DNA from: CAZXEU01 sp965207385
Lineage (GTDB): Bacteria > Bacteroidota > Rhodothermia > Rhodothermales > Bin80
Assembly: GCA_965207385.1 (NCBI GenBank)
Contig: CBDBLZ010000020.1
Coordinates: forward strand, 309,888 to 373,887
Direction: 5' to 3'
DNA length: 64,000 nt
Both the position numbers and the translations under genes were made by a program. Positions within the stretch are counted from its first letter, which is position 1, and every line of letters begins with the position of its first letter. The notes under the pieces were generated by a model. The model was not told the origin of the DNA, searched no databases, and saw only the letters and a list, made by a program, of their open reading frames with translations. Shown here piece after piece: positions 10,532 to 21,200 of this stretch.

Positions 10532-11503
10532 CTAGCCCACTACCAGCACGATCTTGCCGATGTTGCGGCACTGCCGCATGTGCTCATGTGCCGCCTCCAC
10601 ATCCTCCAGATCAAATTCCGAGTCAATCACCGGGCGCAGGCGCCCGGTGCGAAATAGTGCCAGCTTGTCTTTGGCAAAGCTCTGCGTCAGCGAAATCTTG
10701 TATTCCAGGGTACGGTTGCGCAGTGTGGTTGCCACAAGACGGGCGCGCTTCCTGAACAGCGTCCGAAGATTGAGACCGGCCACGTCCGCCCCCGCAAGCG
10801 TGGAAAGAAGTACGAACCGGCCATCCAGGGCCAGCGACCGGAGGTTCTGCTCAAAGTACGGAGCCCCTATGCAGTCCACGATCAGGTCCACTCCCCTGCC
10901 TTCCGTTGCCCGGAGCACTTCCTCCGCAAAATCCTGGCTCTTGTAATCTATGGCCATCGCCGCCCCCAGGTCCAGGCACGCTGCGTGCTTGCCGCCCGAG
11001 GCCGTTACGTACATCTGAGCACCGGCATGCGTGGCCAGCTGAATGGCTGCCGTTCCTACGCCGCTGGCGCCGGCATGAAAGAGCACGGTCTCGCCGGAGT
11101 CCAGGCCACCCAGCGAGAAAAGCACCTGGTATGCCGTCAAAAAGACTTCCGGAATCGCGGCCCCTTCCAGGAAGGTGAGATTGGCAGGCATGGGCATTGC
11201 CATGTCTTCATGCAGGACCGCATACTCCGCATAGCCGCCTCCTGGCAAGAGCCCCATTACCGCGTCTCCCCGCTTCCATCGCGTGACGGCCGAGCCTACG
11301 CTCTCCACGACTCCCGCCATTTCCAGGCCCAGGACCGGGCTGGCTCCGGGCGGAGGAGGGTGCTTTCCTTTCCGCTGAAGAAGGTCTGCGCGATTCAGGG
11401 CCGTCGCCTGTACGCTGACGCGTATCTGGCGCGGTCTTGGCTCGGGCACCAGCACGTCTCGCAGCAGAAGGTTGCCCGCAGTATCACAGAGTACAGCTCG
11501 CAT
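10532..11503 (-). CDS. NAD(P)H:quinone oxidoreductase, PIG3/zinc-free MDR family
   Basis: A 323-residue medium-chain dehydrogenase/reductase of the quinone oxidoreductase branch. It has the N-terminal GroES-like domain (NRADLLQRKG, GLEMAGVVESVG) and a Rossmann domain with the NADPH motif HAGASGVGTAAIQLA. The zinc-binding cysteines of alcohol dehydrogenases are missing, as expected for this branch. The pattern RADLLQRKGKHPPPPG and the C-terminal LRPVIDSEFDLEDVEAAH match the PIG3 (TP53I3-like) group. The ATG at 11503 was chosen over the adjacent GTG. It is divergent from aroB with 91 bases between starts. Confidence 0.9.
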   Translation of the reverse strand: MRAVLCDTAGNLLLRDVLVPEPRPRQIRVSVQATALNRADLLQRKGKHPPPPGASPVLGLEMAGVVESVGSAVTRWKRGDAVMGLLPGGGYAEYAVLHEDMAMPMPANLTFLEGAAIPEVFLTAYQVLFSLGGLDSGETVLFHAGASGVGTAAIQLATHAGAQMYVTASGGKHAACLDLGAAMAIDYKSQDFAEEVLRATEGRGVDLIVDCIGAPYFEQNLRSLALDGRFVLLSTLAGADVAGLNLRTLFRKRARLVATTLRNRTLEYKISLTQSFAKDKLALFRTGRLRPVIDSEFDLEDVEAAHEHMRQCRNIGKIVLVVG

Positions 11504-11594
11504 CACGTCCCGGCACTTGCGAAAGACAGGAGTTGGCCTCCCGGCGCTCTGAACTGGCCAATGAACGATTACCCGGAACTATCGTTCGAATCCC

Positions 11595-12692
11595 ATGGCA
11601 ACGGCGGCAACGACGGACGCGATCAAGGTGGCGCTTCCTCACGGGCGCCACTACTACCTGCATTTCGCCGCGCTTTCGGCTTTGCCCAGGCTCATGCAGG
11701 AGCGCGGTTTGCGCCGTGGACCGTGCCTGGTGGTCACCGACAACCTGGTTGCAGACCATTACTTGTCCGGACTGGTGCAGTCGCTTGCTGCAGGCGGATG
11801 GCAGCCGCACGCGATCGTTGTTGCGCCCGGCGAAGTTTCGAAGGACCTGGCTGTCCTTCAGCACCTATACGATGAGGCGTTGGGTCAGGGCATCGACCGG
11901 AAGACTCCGATTGTAGCTCTCGGCGGCGGCGTTGTCGGAGACCTGGCGGGGTTTGCTGCGGCAACATTGCTCAGGGGCCTGCCTTTGGTGCAGGCCCCGA
12001 CCACGCTTGTCGCTCAGGTAGACAGTGCCATTGGCGGCAAGACGGGAGTAAACCACACAGTAGGCAAGAACCTGGTCGGCGCCTTCTATCAGCCCGCGCT
12101 GACCTGCGCCGACCCCTCCACGCTGGAATCCCTGACAGATCTCGACTGGGCAAGCGGGCTCGCGGAGGTCGTCAAGCATGCGCTTATCGCGGACCCAGCA
12201 TTTGTCGCTTTTCTGGAGCATCACTGGTCCTCTATCCTTTCCCGGGATCCCGATTCCATTCAAGCCATCGTGCCCTGGGCAGCCTCCATCAAGGCCCGGA
12301 TCGTCGCAGAAGACGAGCGCGAAGACGGCAGGCGAGCCATACTGAATTTCGGGCACACATTCGGACACGCCATTGAGCACGTTGCCGGCTACGGATACTT
12401 TAGCCATGGGGAAGCTGTTGCGCTTGGCATGCGTGCTGCACTGAAGCTCTCGCACCTGCTCCACGGCGACTTTCAGATTGAGCGGGCCCTTGAACTCGTG
12501 CGGCGCATTCCCGTGCGCGCATCGCTGTCATCCTATTCCGTCACCCGGCTCATGGATGCCATGCGCTCGGACAAGAAGGTGCTGGCCGGTCGGCAGCGGC
12601 TGATTGTCCTGCGCGACATCGGACAGGCTTACGTCAGCGCCGACGCAAGCGCTGCGGAAATCCGAATTGCCTGGGACTGGGCCCGTGCCTAG
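11595..12692 (+). CDS. aroB: 3-dehydroquinate synthase
   Basis: Second step of the shikimate pathway, converting DAHP to 3-dehydroquinate with NAD and a divalent metal. The 365-residue product has the NAD-binding GGGVVGDLAGF, the substrate/metal segment DSAIGGKTGVNH, the glutamate metal ligand in SGLAEVVKHALI, and the metal-binding histidines in NFGHTFGHAIEH. Length and motifs are standard. The last 8 bases overlap the proposed GTG start of tamB, suggesting translational coupling although the two proteins act in unrelated processes. Confidence 0.95.
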   Translation: MATAATTDAIKVALPHGRHYYLHFAALSALPRLMQERGLRRGPCLVVTDNLVADHYLSGLVQSLAAGGWQPHAIVVAPGEVSKDLAVLQHLYDEALGQGIDRKTPIVALGGGVVGDLAGFAAATLLRGLPLVQAPTTLVAQVDSAIGGKTGVNHTVGKNLVGAFYQPALTCADPSTLESLTDLDWASGLAEVVKHALIADPAFVAFLEHHWSSILSRDPDSIQAIVPWAASIKARIVAEDEREDGRRAILNFGHTFGHAIEHVAGYGYFSHGEAVALGMRAALKLSHLLHGDFQIERALELVRRIPVRASLSSYSVTRLMDAMRSDKKVLAGRQRLIVLRDIGQAYVSADASAAEIRIAWDWARA

Positions 12693-15600
12693 GCTGCTGC
12701 GCCGTTCCCCCAATGCCGATTCCATAGCCGTGTCCCGCACGAAGCAAATCGCCCGGGTTGCCCTGTATGCGAGCGCAGGCCTTCTCGGTGCAGGCGTGCT
12801 ACTGGTATTCGCCCTCACCAGAACCGAATTCGGCAGGGAGGCGCTTCGCCAGGAGATTGTCCGCAGTTACGCAAACCGCTACGAGGGCCGACTGCATATC
12901 GAAGCCTTGCAGGGCAATTTCCGGCAACAGATTCTCGCCAGCGATGTCCGGCTATTAGATCGCAGTGGCAATCCGTGGCTAACAGTGGATTCCCTGGTCA
13001 CCAGACCCCGCTGGTGGTCCCTTGTCAGAGGCAGGTTTTCGATCCGGTCCCTGGAAGCGATTCGGCCCGCGTTGGTGCTGCGCACGGACAGCGCTGGAAG
13101 CGTCAGTTCTCCCCTGGTGCGCCGACAGGCATCGGGAGGCGCTGCAGGCACCTGGACGCCGGACCGAATCGAAGTGCAACTCGCAGACGGGACCGTCCGG
13201 ATGCATCGAATCGGGATTGGCCCGTCGCAGGCCCTTGACAGTCTGCATGTCCAGGCCGTGTATCACCGCAACCAGGTTTCGAACCTCCTTGATGTCGTGA
13301 GTTTCTCGGGACGTCTGCCTGAGATGCCTCTAACCATACACGATGCGTCTGCACAATTGGTTACCAACAGGGACCGGATCGTCTTTAACCGCCTCGTAGT
13401 GGCTGCAGATCAGGGCAACCTCGACCTGACGGGAATAGTCAGCGACTACCGGGAACCGGATTCCCTTTCCATGGACCTGTCACTGCATGTCCGGCAATTG
13501 GAGCTCCGCGCCCTGCGCAAGCATATTCCGACGCTCGCGCTGGCTGATACCCTCGACGGGGCCGTAACAGTCCGTGGCAATGCGTCCCGTCTGACAGCCG
13601 ATAACCTTCTGCTGGCGTTTGGCACCAGTTCGCTGGTAGGGAACGGGAATCTGCTCTTGAACGGAGACTCCCTGGGTTTGCAACTCAATGTGCGCGAGGC
13701 ACTCTTGCGTGCCTCCGACATCCGTGCGCTGCTGCCCGAGGCACGGCTGCCGGAAGCACGGCACCTCGGAATGCTACGACTTCAAGGTGCCGTACAGACG
13801 GTCCACACGCCGCAGGCAATCAGGATCCGCACTTCGTTCGATCTGGAAAGCGAAGGGGGCAGCGCTTCGGGGACGGCGTCCATCGGCCGGCCAGCCGGCG
13901 GGCAGTGGGCCTACACGGGCTCTGTGCAGACAAGCGCCCTGGACTTCGGCTTTTTTTCCGGCGATACAGCTCTGGAGAGCCGTATTGATGGAAGCTTCAG
14001 CCTGGAAGGATCCGGCCTGGGTTTGCACGAACTCGAGGCTTCCATCGGAGCAGAACTTGGGCCTTCCAGCCTGGCTCGCAGGCCGTTGGACGGGATGCGT
14101 GCGGACGTGACCCTGCGGGGCCGCACCGGCCGGACAGAGGTACAGGTGTGGAAAGAGGATCAATTCATCGATCTGGCTGCAGACTTCGATTGGACCGGTC
14201 AGCGGCCGTCCGTCAACGTTGATTCGCGCATGCGAAACGTAGACGTGGGCAGTATCCTGTTTTCAGACTCCCTCTACTCTAGCCTGAACGGCACATGGCA
14301 TATGTCGGGCTCCGGTCTTCCCGGGCAGGATTTGCAGGGGCGCCTCTCCCTGCAAGTGGACTCTTCCTCCATGGGCTGGGGCGGTACACGGAGAACCGTC
14401 GCGCCGCATGAGTGGATGCTGGCTTTGGGCAGGAGTGCGAATGGAGGGTTTGCACTGGACGTTGATGGCGATGCCCTTGCCATGCGCCTGGAGAGCAGTC
14501 ACAGCTTCCGCATCGACGGATCTCTTGCGGCTCTCTGGAGGGTTGCGCTTGCAGATGCGCTCCAAAGGCAACAAGACAAATATCGGATCGGGCCCGAAGG
14601 CCACAGCCATGTGGCCTGGCCGCCCCTTGAGCAGCTGATCTTGCAGGGTGAGGCAGCCGCCATGCTGGCTGGCTCGGCTGCCCGGGGCCCCGTGAAGATG
14701 GAGGGATCGCTCGCGATCAAGCAATCCGAGATTGTCAGCAGCTGGTTGCCCATGACAGCTTCCTTCGCAACCGACTTTGTAGGCGCGCTTTCTGTCCAGG
14801 CAGATGCCGACAGCCTGGCCTTCAGAGCGACAGCCTCGGCTGATTCCATCCTCTGGCGTACAACGCAGGTTGCCGGCCTAAAGGCAGCCGCTGACGGGCG
14901 CCTCACCCTGGAGGGACCCCTGGAGCATACGGTGACGGCAGAAATCGACGCCGAAGCCGATCATTGGCACGTCCGTGGACCGGCTCTTGAGGGCCTTCGG
15001 GTCACGGCTTCGCTGGAGGATGCGGCAGCGGACGTAGCCCTTTCCACGGAAGGAGCGGTCACCGCGCGGGTCCAGGCAAGACTAATGGAGATGGGAGACC
15101 GCTACCGTCTGCGTTTCGGCCAGCTGGCCTTTTCATCCGGCGCATACCGATGGAATCAGGCTGAGGATGCCATCATCGACGTATTTGCCGATGCCCTGGA
15201 ATTTGTTCAGTTCCGTCTGGAGAGCGCAGCATCGCACGGAATGCGACCCCAAGGCGTCGACGTGACCGGCGTTCTTTCTTCGTCCGTAGAGGACACGCTA
15301 AGCGTGGGAATTCGGTCTCTGGCGCTGCGCCAGCTGTCGGATTTTGTGGAGGCTCGACGGAGCTTCGGAGGCACGCTCGATGGGCGTCTCCGGTGGACAG
15401 GCCTGGAGCGCCCCGAGGTATCCGGCGACGTAGTGGTAACCGACTTGCGGCTGGAGAATCATGTCCTGGGACGACTGGAAGCCAGCAGCCGCTTCGACCC
15501 GGGGAGCCCGGATATTGCCGTTGTGGCATCGCTCGGTCCCGCGCCGGGCGAGAACTCAGGGGAAGGCGACACGCTTCGCTTCGTCGAGAACAATCTGACG

Positions 15601-17304
15601 ATTGCCGGGACGGTCCGTCTTCCGGGCCGCGATAATGACGGTGCCCTGGACCTGGATCTGGATGTGAGGCGCGCCGATGCGTTCTTCTTCGAATACCTGG
15701 TCCGCGGTTTTCATGACGTATCGGGCGCCTTTGTAGGCGGAGGCACCATCGGAGGTACTTTTGGATATCCGGTCTTTGATGCCGGACTGACACTGCGGGA
15801 AGGCAGCTTCCGCATTCCGGATCACGGGATGCGCTACGCGGCCGAGGCAGACACCCGAATTACACGCGAAGGCATTGCGATTGACAGGCTCGCACTCTCT
15901 GACTCGACAGGCGGCAGAGCCGAGATTGCCGGGATGATGCACTTCAACGACTATCGCTATTTCTCATTCGATGTCGCGGGAAACCTGGATGAATTGCAGA
16001 TCATGAACATCGATGCGTTCACGCGCCAGATCCCGTTCTACGGTCTGATATGGGTTTCCGGGGATGCTACGCTGACAGGTCCCCTCAATAATGCATTCCT
16101 GCGCTCCGTAAACCTGCAATTCCTGCCTCGCAGCGACTTGTACATTCCGATCGTAGAGGCAGACGCGGCCGTGGATCCGGGCTTCATTATCTACGCCGAT
16201 TCCACGGGTCGAATCCCCGAGACCGCCATCCGGCCGCAACGGGAAACCATCCTGGACAGGCGTCAGGAAGGCGAACGGGACTTCGCCGCAGGCCTCCAGA
16301 TGGACCTTAATATCCTGGCACCTGAGGGCTCCTCCATCCATCTGGTGATTGATCCGCTGCTCGGTGATGTCATCAACGGCACGGGCAGCGGCCGTGTGCA
16401 GCTGCAACTGCGTGAAGGAGACCTGGCCACGTACGGCATCTTTGCCGTGGAATCCGGCGATTACCTTTTTACGGCCGGAGAGCTCTTCGTGCGCCGCTTC
16501 CTAATAAACGAAGGAACGATTGCGTGGACCGGCGATCCCCTTAACCCGCAACTCGACATCAGCGCCGATTACCGAACGCGCGCGTCCAGGAACGGACTTC
16601 CGGCAGAGGTGGGCGGAGCGTTGCAGACCAGCCTGCCGCTCATCGTGGGCCTGCAGATCTCCGGCGAGCTCAACGCTGTACAGATTGCGCCGAGCCTGGC
16701 CGTGGACCAGCGCCAGGAGGCCATCAGCGATACTCCGCTTCTGGAGGCGTACCTGAATCAGCCCGACCGGGCTGCACAACATGCCACCAGCGTCCTGATA
16801 ACCAATTCCTTTCTGCTCTCTGCGGAAGGTGGCAGCAGTGATGTCCTTGCCGGATCGGCCTTTAACAGTGTTTCGAATCTGGTGGCCAGTCAGCTCAACC
16901 GCTACATCAGCCAGGTCATACCCAATGCCGATCTAACGCTCGGGGTGCTGAGTGATGAATCAGCGGAAGAACTTGATGTCTCCGCCGGCATCGCGCTCCG
17001 GCTCCTGGACGAGCGCCTGGTCATCCGGGGCCAGGGCGTGTACCGAGGACTCCGGAGCCAGCCGGAAGCACCGGTCAACGAAGGACTGGAGGGCGAACTG
17101 CTCGTGGAAATACAGCTTTCTCCGAGCATTTCGGTCGAGGTCTTCTATCGGCGGGAGGGTGACGTTCTGAGCGAAACCCTCATAACAAGCGAAACCGGTG
17201 CGGGAATCAATTACCACGCCGAGTTCACCAGCTGGAGATCGCTGATCAGGCGAATATTCGGGCGCAGAAGAGCGGACGAGGAAGGAGCTCTTGGCACCCG
17301 CTGA
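12685..17304 (+). CDS. tamB: Translocation/assembly module TamB (DUF490, AsmA-like repeat protein)
   Basis: A very large envelope protein (about 1,539 residues) anchored by one N-terminal transmembrane helix (about residues 22-44) and followed by a long run of beta-strand-rich repeats, as in the bridge-like TamB/YhdP/AsmA proteins that span the periplasm. The C-terminal 350 residues carry the TamB/DUF490 domain, including the stretch LNPQLDISADYRTR. Family members help insert outer-membrane proteins and are implicated in phospholipid transport. The GTG at 12685 overlaps the aroB stop and was chosen because the frame upstream lies inside aroB; a GTG at 12730 is an alternative. No TamA/BamA-type partner is in the window. 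Confidence 0.88.
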   Translation: MPRLLRRSPNADSIAVSRTKQIARVALYASAGLLGAGVLLVFALTRTEFGREALRQEIVRSYANRYEGRLHIEALQGNFRQQILASDVRLLDRSGNPWLTVDSLVTRPRWWSLVRGRFSIRSLEAIRPALVLRTDSAGSVSSPLVRRQASGGAAGTWTPDRIEVQLADGTVRMHRIGIGPSQALDSLHVQAVYHRNQVSNLLDVVSFSGRLPEMPLTIHDASAQLVTNRDRIVFNRLVVAADQGNLDLTGIVSDYREPDSLSMDLSLHVRQLELRALRKHIPTLALADTLDGAVTVRGNASRLTADNLLLAFGTSSLVGNGNLLLNGDSLGLQLNVREALLRASDIRALLPEARLPEARHLGMLRLQGAVQTVHTPQAIRIRTSFDLESEGGSASGTASIGRPAGGQWAYTGSVQTSALDFGFFSGDTALESRIDGSFSLEGSGLGLHELEASIGAELGPSSLARRPLDGMRADVTLRGRTGRTEVQVWKEDQFIDLAADFDWTGQRPSVNVDSRMRNVDVGSILFSDSLYSSLNGTWHMSGSGLPGQDLQGRLSLQVDSSSMGWGGTRRTVAPHEWMLALGRSANGGFALDVDGDALAMRLESSHSFRIDGSLAALWRVALADALQRQQDKYRIGPEGHSHVAWPPLEQLILQGEAAAMLAGSAARGPVKMEGSLAIKQSEIVSSWLPMTASFATDFVGALSVQADADSLAFRATASADSILWRTTQVAGLKAAADGRLTLEGPLEHTVTAEIDAEADHWHVRGPALEGLRVTASLEDAAADVALSTEGAVTARVQARLMEMGDRYRLRFGQLAFSSGAYRWNQAEDAIIDVFADALEFVQFRLESAASHGMRPQGVDVTGVLSSSVEDTLSVGIRSLALRQLSDFVEARRSFGGTLDGRLRWTGLERPEVSGDVVVTDLRLENHVLGRLEASSRFDPGSPDIAVVASLGPAPGENSGEGDTLRFVENNLTIAGTVRLPGRDNDGALDLDLDVRRADAFFFEYLVRGFHDVSGAFVGGGTIGGTFGYPVFDAGLTLREGSFRIPDHGMRYAAEADTRITREGIAIDRLALSDSTGGRAEIAGMMHFNDYRYFSFDVAGNLDELQIMNIDAFTRQIPFYGLIWVSGDATLTGPLNNAFLRSVNLQFLPRSDLYIPIVEADAAVDPGFIIYADSTGRIPETAIRPQRETILDRRQEGERDFAAGLQMDLNILAPEGSSIHLVIDPLLGDVINGTGSGRVQLQLREGDLATYGIFAVESGDYLFTAGELFVRRFLINEGTIAWTGDPLNPQLDISADYRTRASRNGLPAEVGGALQTSLPLIVGLQISGELNAVQIAPSLAVDQRQEAISDTPLLEAYLNQPDRAAQHATSVLITNSFLLSAEGGSSDVLAGSAFNSVSNLVASQLNRYISQVIPNADLTLGVLSDESAEELDVSAGIALRLLDERLVIRGQGVYRGLRSQPEAPVNEGLEGELLVEIQLSPSISVEVFYRREGDVLSETLITSETGAGINYHAEFTSWRSLIRRIFGRRRADEEGALGTR

Positions 17305-17317
17305 CAGAGCCGGTACA

Positions 17318-17342
17318 GGGGGCCGGCGCAAGTCCGGCCCCC
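17318..17342. terminator. Perfect 9-bp GC hairpin between tamB and secreted protein gene
   Basis: GGGGGCCGG and CCGGCCCCC pair perfectly around a 7-base loop (cgcaagt), 13 bases after the tamB stop and 7 bases before the stop of the convergent gene. Only two T residues follow on the + strand. The position fits a shared bidirectional terminator. Confidence 0.55.
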
Positions 17343-17349
17343 TTGCCCG

Positions 17350-17805
17350 CTAGCTGGCTTCCATTACAGGGTCGCGACCGGAGCGGGACTCGTAGAGCTC
17401 GCTCAGTACGGACGTGATAAGCTTCCTTCCAGCCTCGGCCTCGGCCTCGCTTACGCTTCGGGCGAGGTATTCCACCGCCCTGCCGCTGCCGATGGCCTGG
17501 AGGGCCGCTATGGCCAACTGCCGATTCGCCTGGCTGGGAGAGCTATCGGCGACGCCCCGCAGAACGCGTACGTGGTGCTGCATGCGGATCTTGTCCCGAT
17601 ATAGGGTGGCGAAGACAATGGCGTTCTTGAGCGCCTGCGGTTGCACCGCCGCGTCAGCAGCGCCAAGTGAAGCCCCAAGCTGTGCAGAGACCAGCGTCCA
17701 GTAGTGATCCCGGACCGGGGAATCTTCCGCCTTGCTCTGCGCCAGGGCCGGCGCAGCCAGTGACAGCAAGAGCAAGAAAGCAGGTAGTGTTCTTAGGATG
17801 TTCAT
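17350..17805 (-). CDS. Small secreted protein of unknown function
   Basis: A 151-residue protein with a clear signal peptide (MNILRTLPAFLLLLSLAAPALAQ). The mature part is helical and alanine-rich, with no cysteines and no motif I recognise. Short segments such as LKNAIVFATLYRDKIRMQ and QLAIAALQAIGSGRAVEYL resemble helical-repeat (HEAT-like) packing, but this is only an impression. The signal peptide and isolated position with its own terminator-like hairpin support a real gene. Confidence 0.7.
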   Translation of the reverse strand: MNILRTLPAFLLLLSLAAPALAQSKAEDSPVRDHYWTLVSAQLGASLGAADAAVQPQALKNAIVFATLYRDKIRMQHHVRVLRGVADSSPSQANRQLAIAALQAIGSGRAVEYLARSVSEAEAEAGRKLITSVLSELYESRSGRDPVMEAS

Positions 17806-18299
17806 GGCTCCAAAACGAGAATAGGTGAGTGATGGCGTGGATCGTCTACACCTGCGCTTTACGTAGCCCGGTGGCGACGGTTACACGGTGGCGGGATTTT
17901 TTGGAAGCGCTTTCAAGCATCCTTTACCGAGGCCGCGAGTGGCCGGAATCTGCACGCAACGTTTCACGAGCAATGGGCGAACTCGGCGAGCCGCGCCCGC
18001 GGGCCACACGCGTTCGCAAGGCGGAACGTTGGCCGCATCCCGCGCGCCTGTGGTGGTCATGGCAACGGGCATTCGTCAGCCGCGGGTTCTGGCGGACTGT
18101 GCGCTCCGGGCCGAGGCGCCTGCGCGCGAATCTGGGCCCGCAATTTGCCAGGTAGGGGCCGCACCGCGAGCCGCGATCCCGCCCAAAACCCGCGAGGGCA
18201 GAGCAAGCCTGCACCCCCGGCGGCCAGCGCACACGTAGGCGCGAAAAAGGCGATCAGCGGAGCGACCTACCAGCTTGCAATAGGCTCCCCCTCAAGACC
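17806..18299. other. Gene-free stretch upstream of small secreted protein
   Basis: This 494-base interval lies between the start of the small secreted protein gene and the end of the RND pump gene, both on the minus strand. Open frames encode arginine/proline-rich products typical of non-coding GC-rich DNA. No RNA gene, repeat or terminator was recognised. Confidence 0.5.
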
Positions 18300-21200
18300 T
18301 CACGCGCGCTGGCTTGCCACGCGAGAAGGGCTGTTGGCGCGGAGGTAAACGGCCATCATGGCCGGCACGAGCACCACCAGGAGGGCGGTGGCAATCATTA
18401 TGCCAATCCCCAGGGATGCCGCGAAGGGAACCAGGAACTGCGCTTGTATGGCCCGCTCAAGGATGAGAGGCGTGAAGCAGAGAAAAGTGGTTACCGAGGT
18501 CAGGAATATCGGCCGGAACCGCCCTTTTGCGCCGCTGATGATGGCCGTCTTCGGATCGGCACCTTCCCTGAGTCGCTGATCAATAAAATCCATCATGACC
18601 AGGGAGTCGTTTACAACCACGCCGCTTAGCCCAAAGAACCCCAGAAACGAAACGGCGCCGATGGCTACGCCCAGCACCAGATGCCCCAGAACCACGCCGA
18701 TGAGCCCGAACGGCACTATGGCCATGATGATAAACGGCTTGAGATACGACTTCAGTGGAATAGCCAGCAGCGCGAAAATTGCGAGCATGGCCAGAAGGAA
18801 GCCGCGATACAGGGCATCCAGCGAATCCAGCTGCTGTTGCTGTTCGCCGCCGAAGGAATAGGTGAGCTCCGGGTTGGTTGCCAGAAGCTGTGCCAGGATG
18901 GTGTTCTCCAGGATACCGTTCGCCTGTCCTCCGGAAATCACGGTCACGTCGACATCGGCGGTCACATTCACAACCCGCTGCCCGTCCTGGCGCCTGATGG
19001 AAGGTGGCGACGTGCCCATGGTCATGGACGCCGCCTGGCTTATCGGCACATCTCTTCCCTCCCTGGTACGAATCAGGTATCCCTCGACATCGGTTATCGC
19101 CTGGCGCTCTTCGCCGGGAAGCCGGGCATAGACCCGCACCTCCTCCCGGTCGCGCTGCAGCCTTGTCGCCTCCACGCCAAAGAACGCCGCCCGCACCTGT
19201 CGAGCCAATTCCTCTACCGTAATCCCCAGCGTCCGTGCCTCCGGTCGCAACTCCAGCTGGATCTCTCCCACTCCCGGCGCGTGGTCGGACCGGACGTCGA
19301 ATACGCCGGCCACACTGCGAAGACCTTCAACGACCGAATCGGCGATGGAGACCAGGCGCTCCGGATCCGGATGGGACAGCACGACCGCAACCGGGCTGCC
19401 CAAATCGATCACTTCACCGGTGAATTCGATTCCCCGCACGTAGGGGAGTACGCCGACCTCTTCCCGCCACTGTTGCACCACAGCGATCGTGGACAGATTC
19501 CGCTGCTGGGCCCCCAGCAACTTGAACTCGATGGTGGCAATATTGGACTCCGGATTCGCGGTAGGCTTCGGCTCAAGGCCACCCCCCTCAATGTGAGGCC
19601 GCTGACCGACCGTGACAAGCACGCCCCTCAGCAAGGACGGAGCATCACCCGGCCTCTGCTGATCCAGGCGCTCCAGGACACGCCTTCCCGCCTGCTCAAT
19701 CTCCGTGGCCACCTCGTGGGTCCGATCCGCAGGCGTGCCGTCCGGCATCTCCAGCGTCGCTGTAACGAAATCACCTTCCACCACGCCGGCGAACGATGTC
19801 GGAATGATCCCGGCCGGTACCAGGGAAAGGCTGAGCACGAAAAGACCAATCACACCCACCACCGTGATGCCGGGGTAATCGACCGAGAATCGCAGCACTC
19901 GATCGAGCGGACCCTCCAGAAACCTGTTCAGCCATCGATCCACAGCTCCACGTGTGCGAGAGAGCAACCGGTCCAGGACGTTGGTCGGCTCCCAATCCGG
20001 CCCCGGCAAGTGGGCAAGGTGCCTTGGCAGAACAAAGAGTGATTCAACCAGCGAGATCAGCAGCATGCCGATGATTATGACCGGCAGCGCCTTCCATACC
20101 TCACCAATGCCCCCTGGTACGAAGAGCAAGGGCACGAATGCCGCCACGGAAGTAAGCACGGCAAACGTAAGGGCTTTCTTGATGCGCCGCGTGCCCCGGA
20201 TCGCGGCCGCGATGCCGGGTAAGCCCCGCATGCGCTCCAGGTGGATATGCTCTGAAACGACGATGGCATCGTCTACAATGATGCCGATCGCCAGCACAAA
20301 CGCGAACAGCGATATCGTGTTGATTGCCAGGTCCATGGCCAGCATGACGGCCAGCGCACCGATGCCCGAGGTAACAAGGCCTACGATAACCCATAGTGCA
20401 AGCCGAATCTCGAGAAACAGGGCCAGCGAAACGAACACCAGCAAGAGTCCCAGAAGACCACTACGGGCCAGGAGGTCCAGCCGCTCCGAATAGGTTTGGG
20501 AGTCGTCGTTCCAGATCGTAACGCCGACGCCCTCAGGCAGCGACGGCGCAATCACCCCGGCTATGTGGTCGTGCACGGCGCGCGCGACATCCATCACCTG
20601 CTCCCCTTCACCGCGATATACCTCCACAAAGACCGCCGGCCGACCCTGATGCCGAAGGATCAGGTCCGCATCCTGAAAGGCATCGCGCACACTGGCGATT
20701 TCACCGAGGCGGATAGCCGTGCCATCGGTCTGGGCAATGACCACAATCTCCTCGAAGTCCAGCTGATCGTAGCTCTGGCCGATGGTTCGAACGCGGACTT
20801 CGGCACTGCGCGTCTCGATGCTACCGGCAGACAGGTCAAGCGAGCTGCGGCGGACCGCCTGCGCGACGTCCTCCAGGGTCAGTCCCAGAGCACGCAGCCG
20901 AGCAAGCGGCACTTCAATCGAGATCTCGTACGCCCTGGTACCGGTAGTTACGACCTGCGACACGCTGGGCAGTGATCCCAGTTCGTCTTCAATCTGGTAG
21001 GCCAGTTCCTTTAGGGAGCGCTCGGGGATGTCGCCATAGACTATCAGGCGGATCATGCTGGTGCGGTTGTCCATCTCCCGGAACTGGGGACGCTCGGCCA
21101 CACTGGGAAACGACTGGATGCGCGCTACCGCTGACTGTACCTCGTCCATGGCCTCGCTTATATCCGTGCCCGACTTCAGCTCAACCCGCACCGAAGCCAG

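Noticed and set aside
11575..11600. GTTCGAATCCC, which resembles a tRNA T-loop
   Set aside because: No matching acceptor, D or anticodon stems could be laid out around it, and it runs directly into the aroB start.
18681..20042. Long + strand open frame of 453 codons
   Set aside because: It lies antisense to the RND pump gene, and its product is histidine/arginine-rich without motifs; high GC creates such shadow frames.
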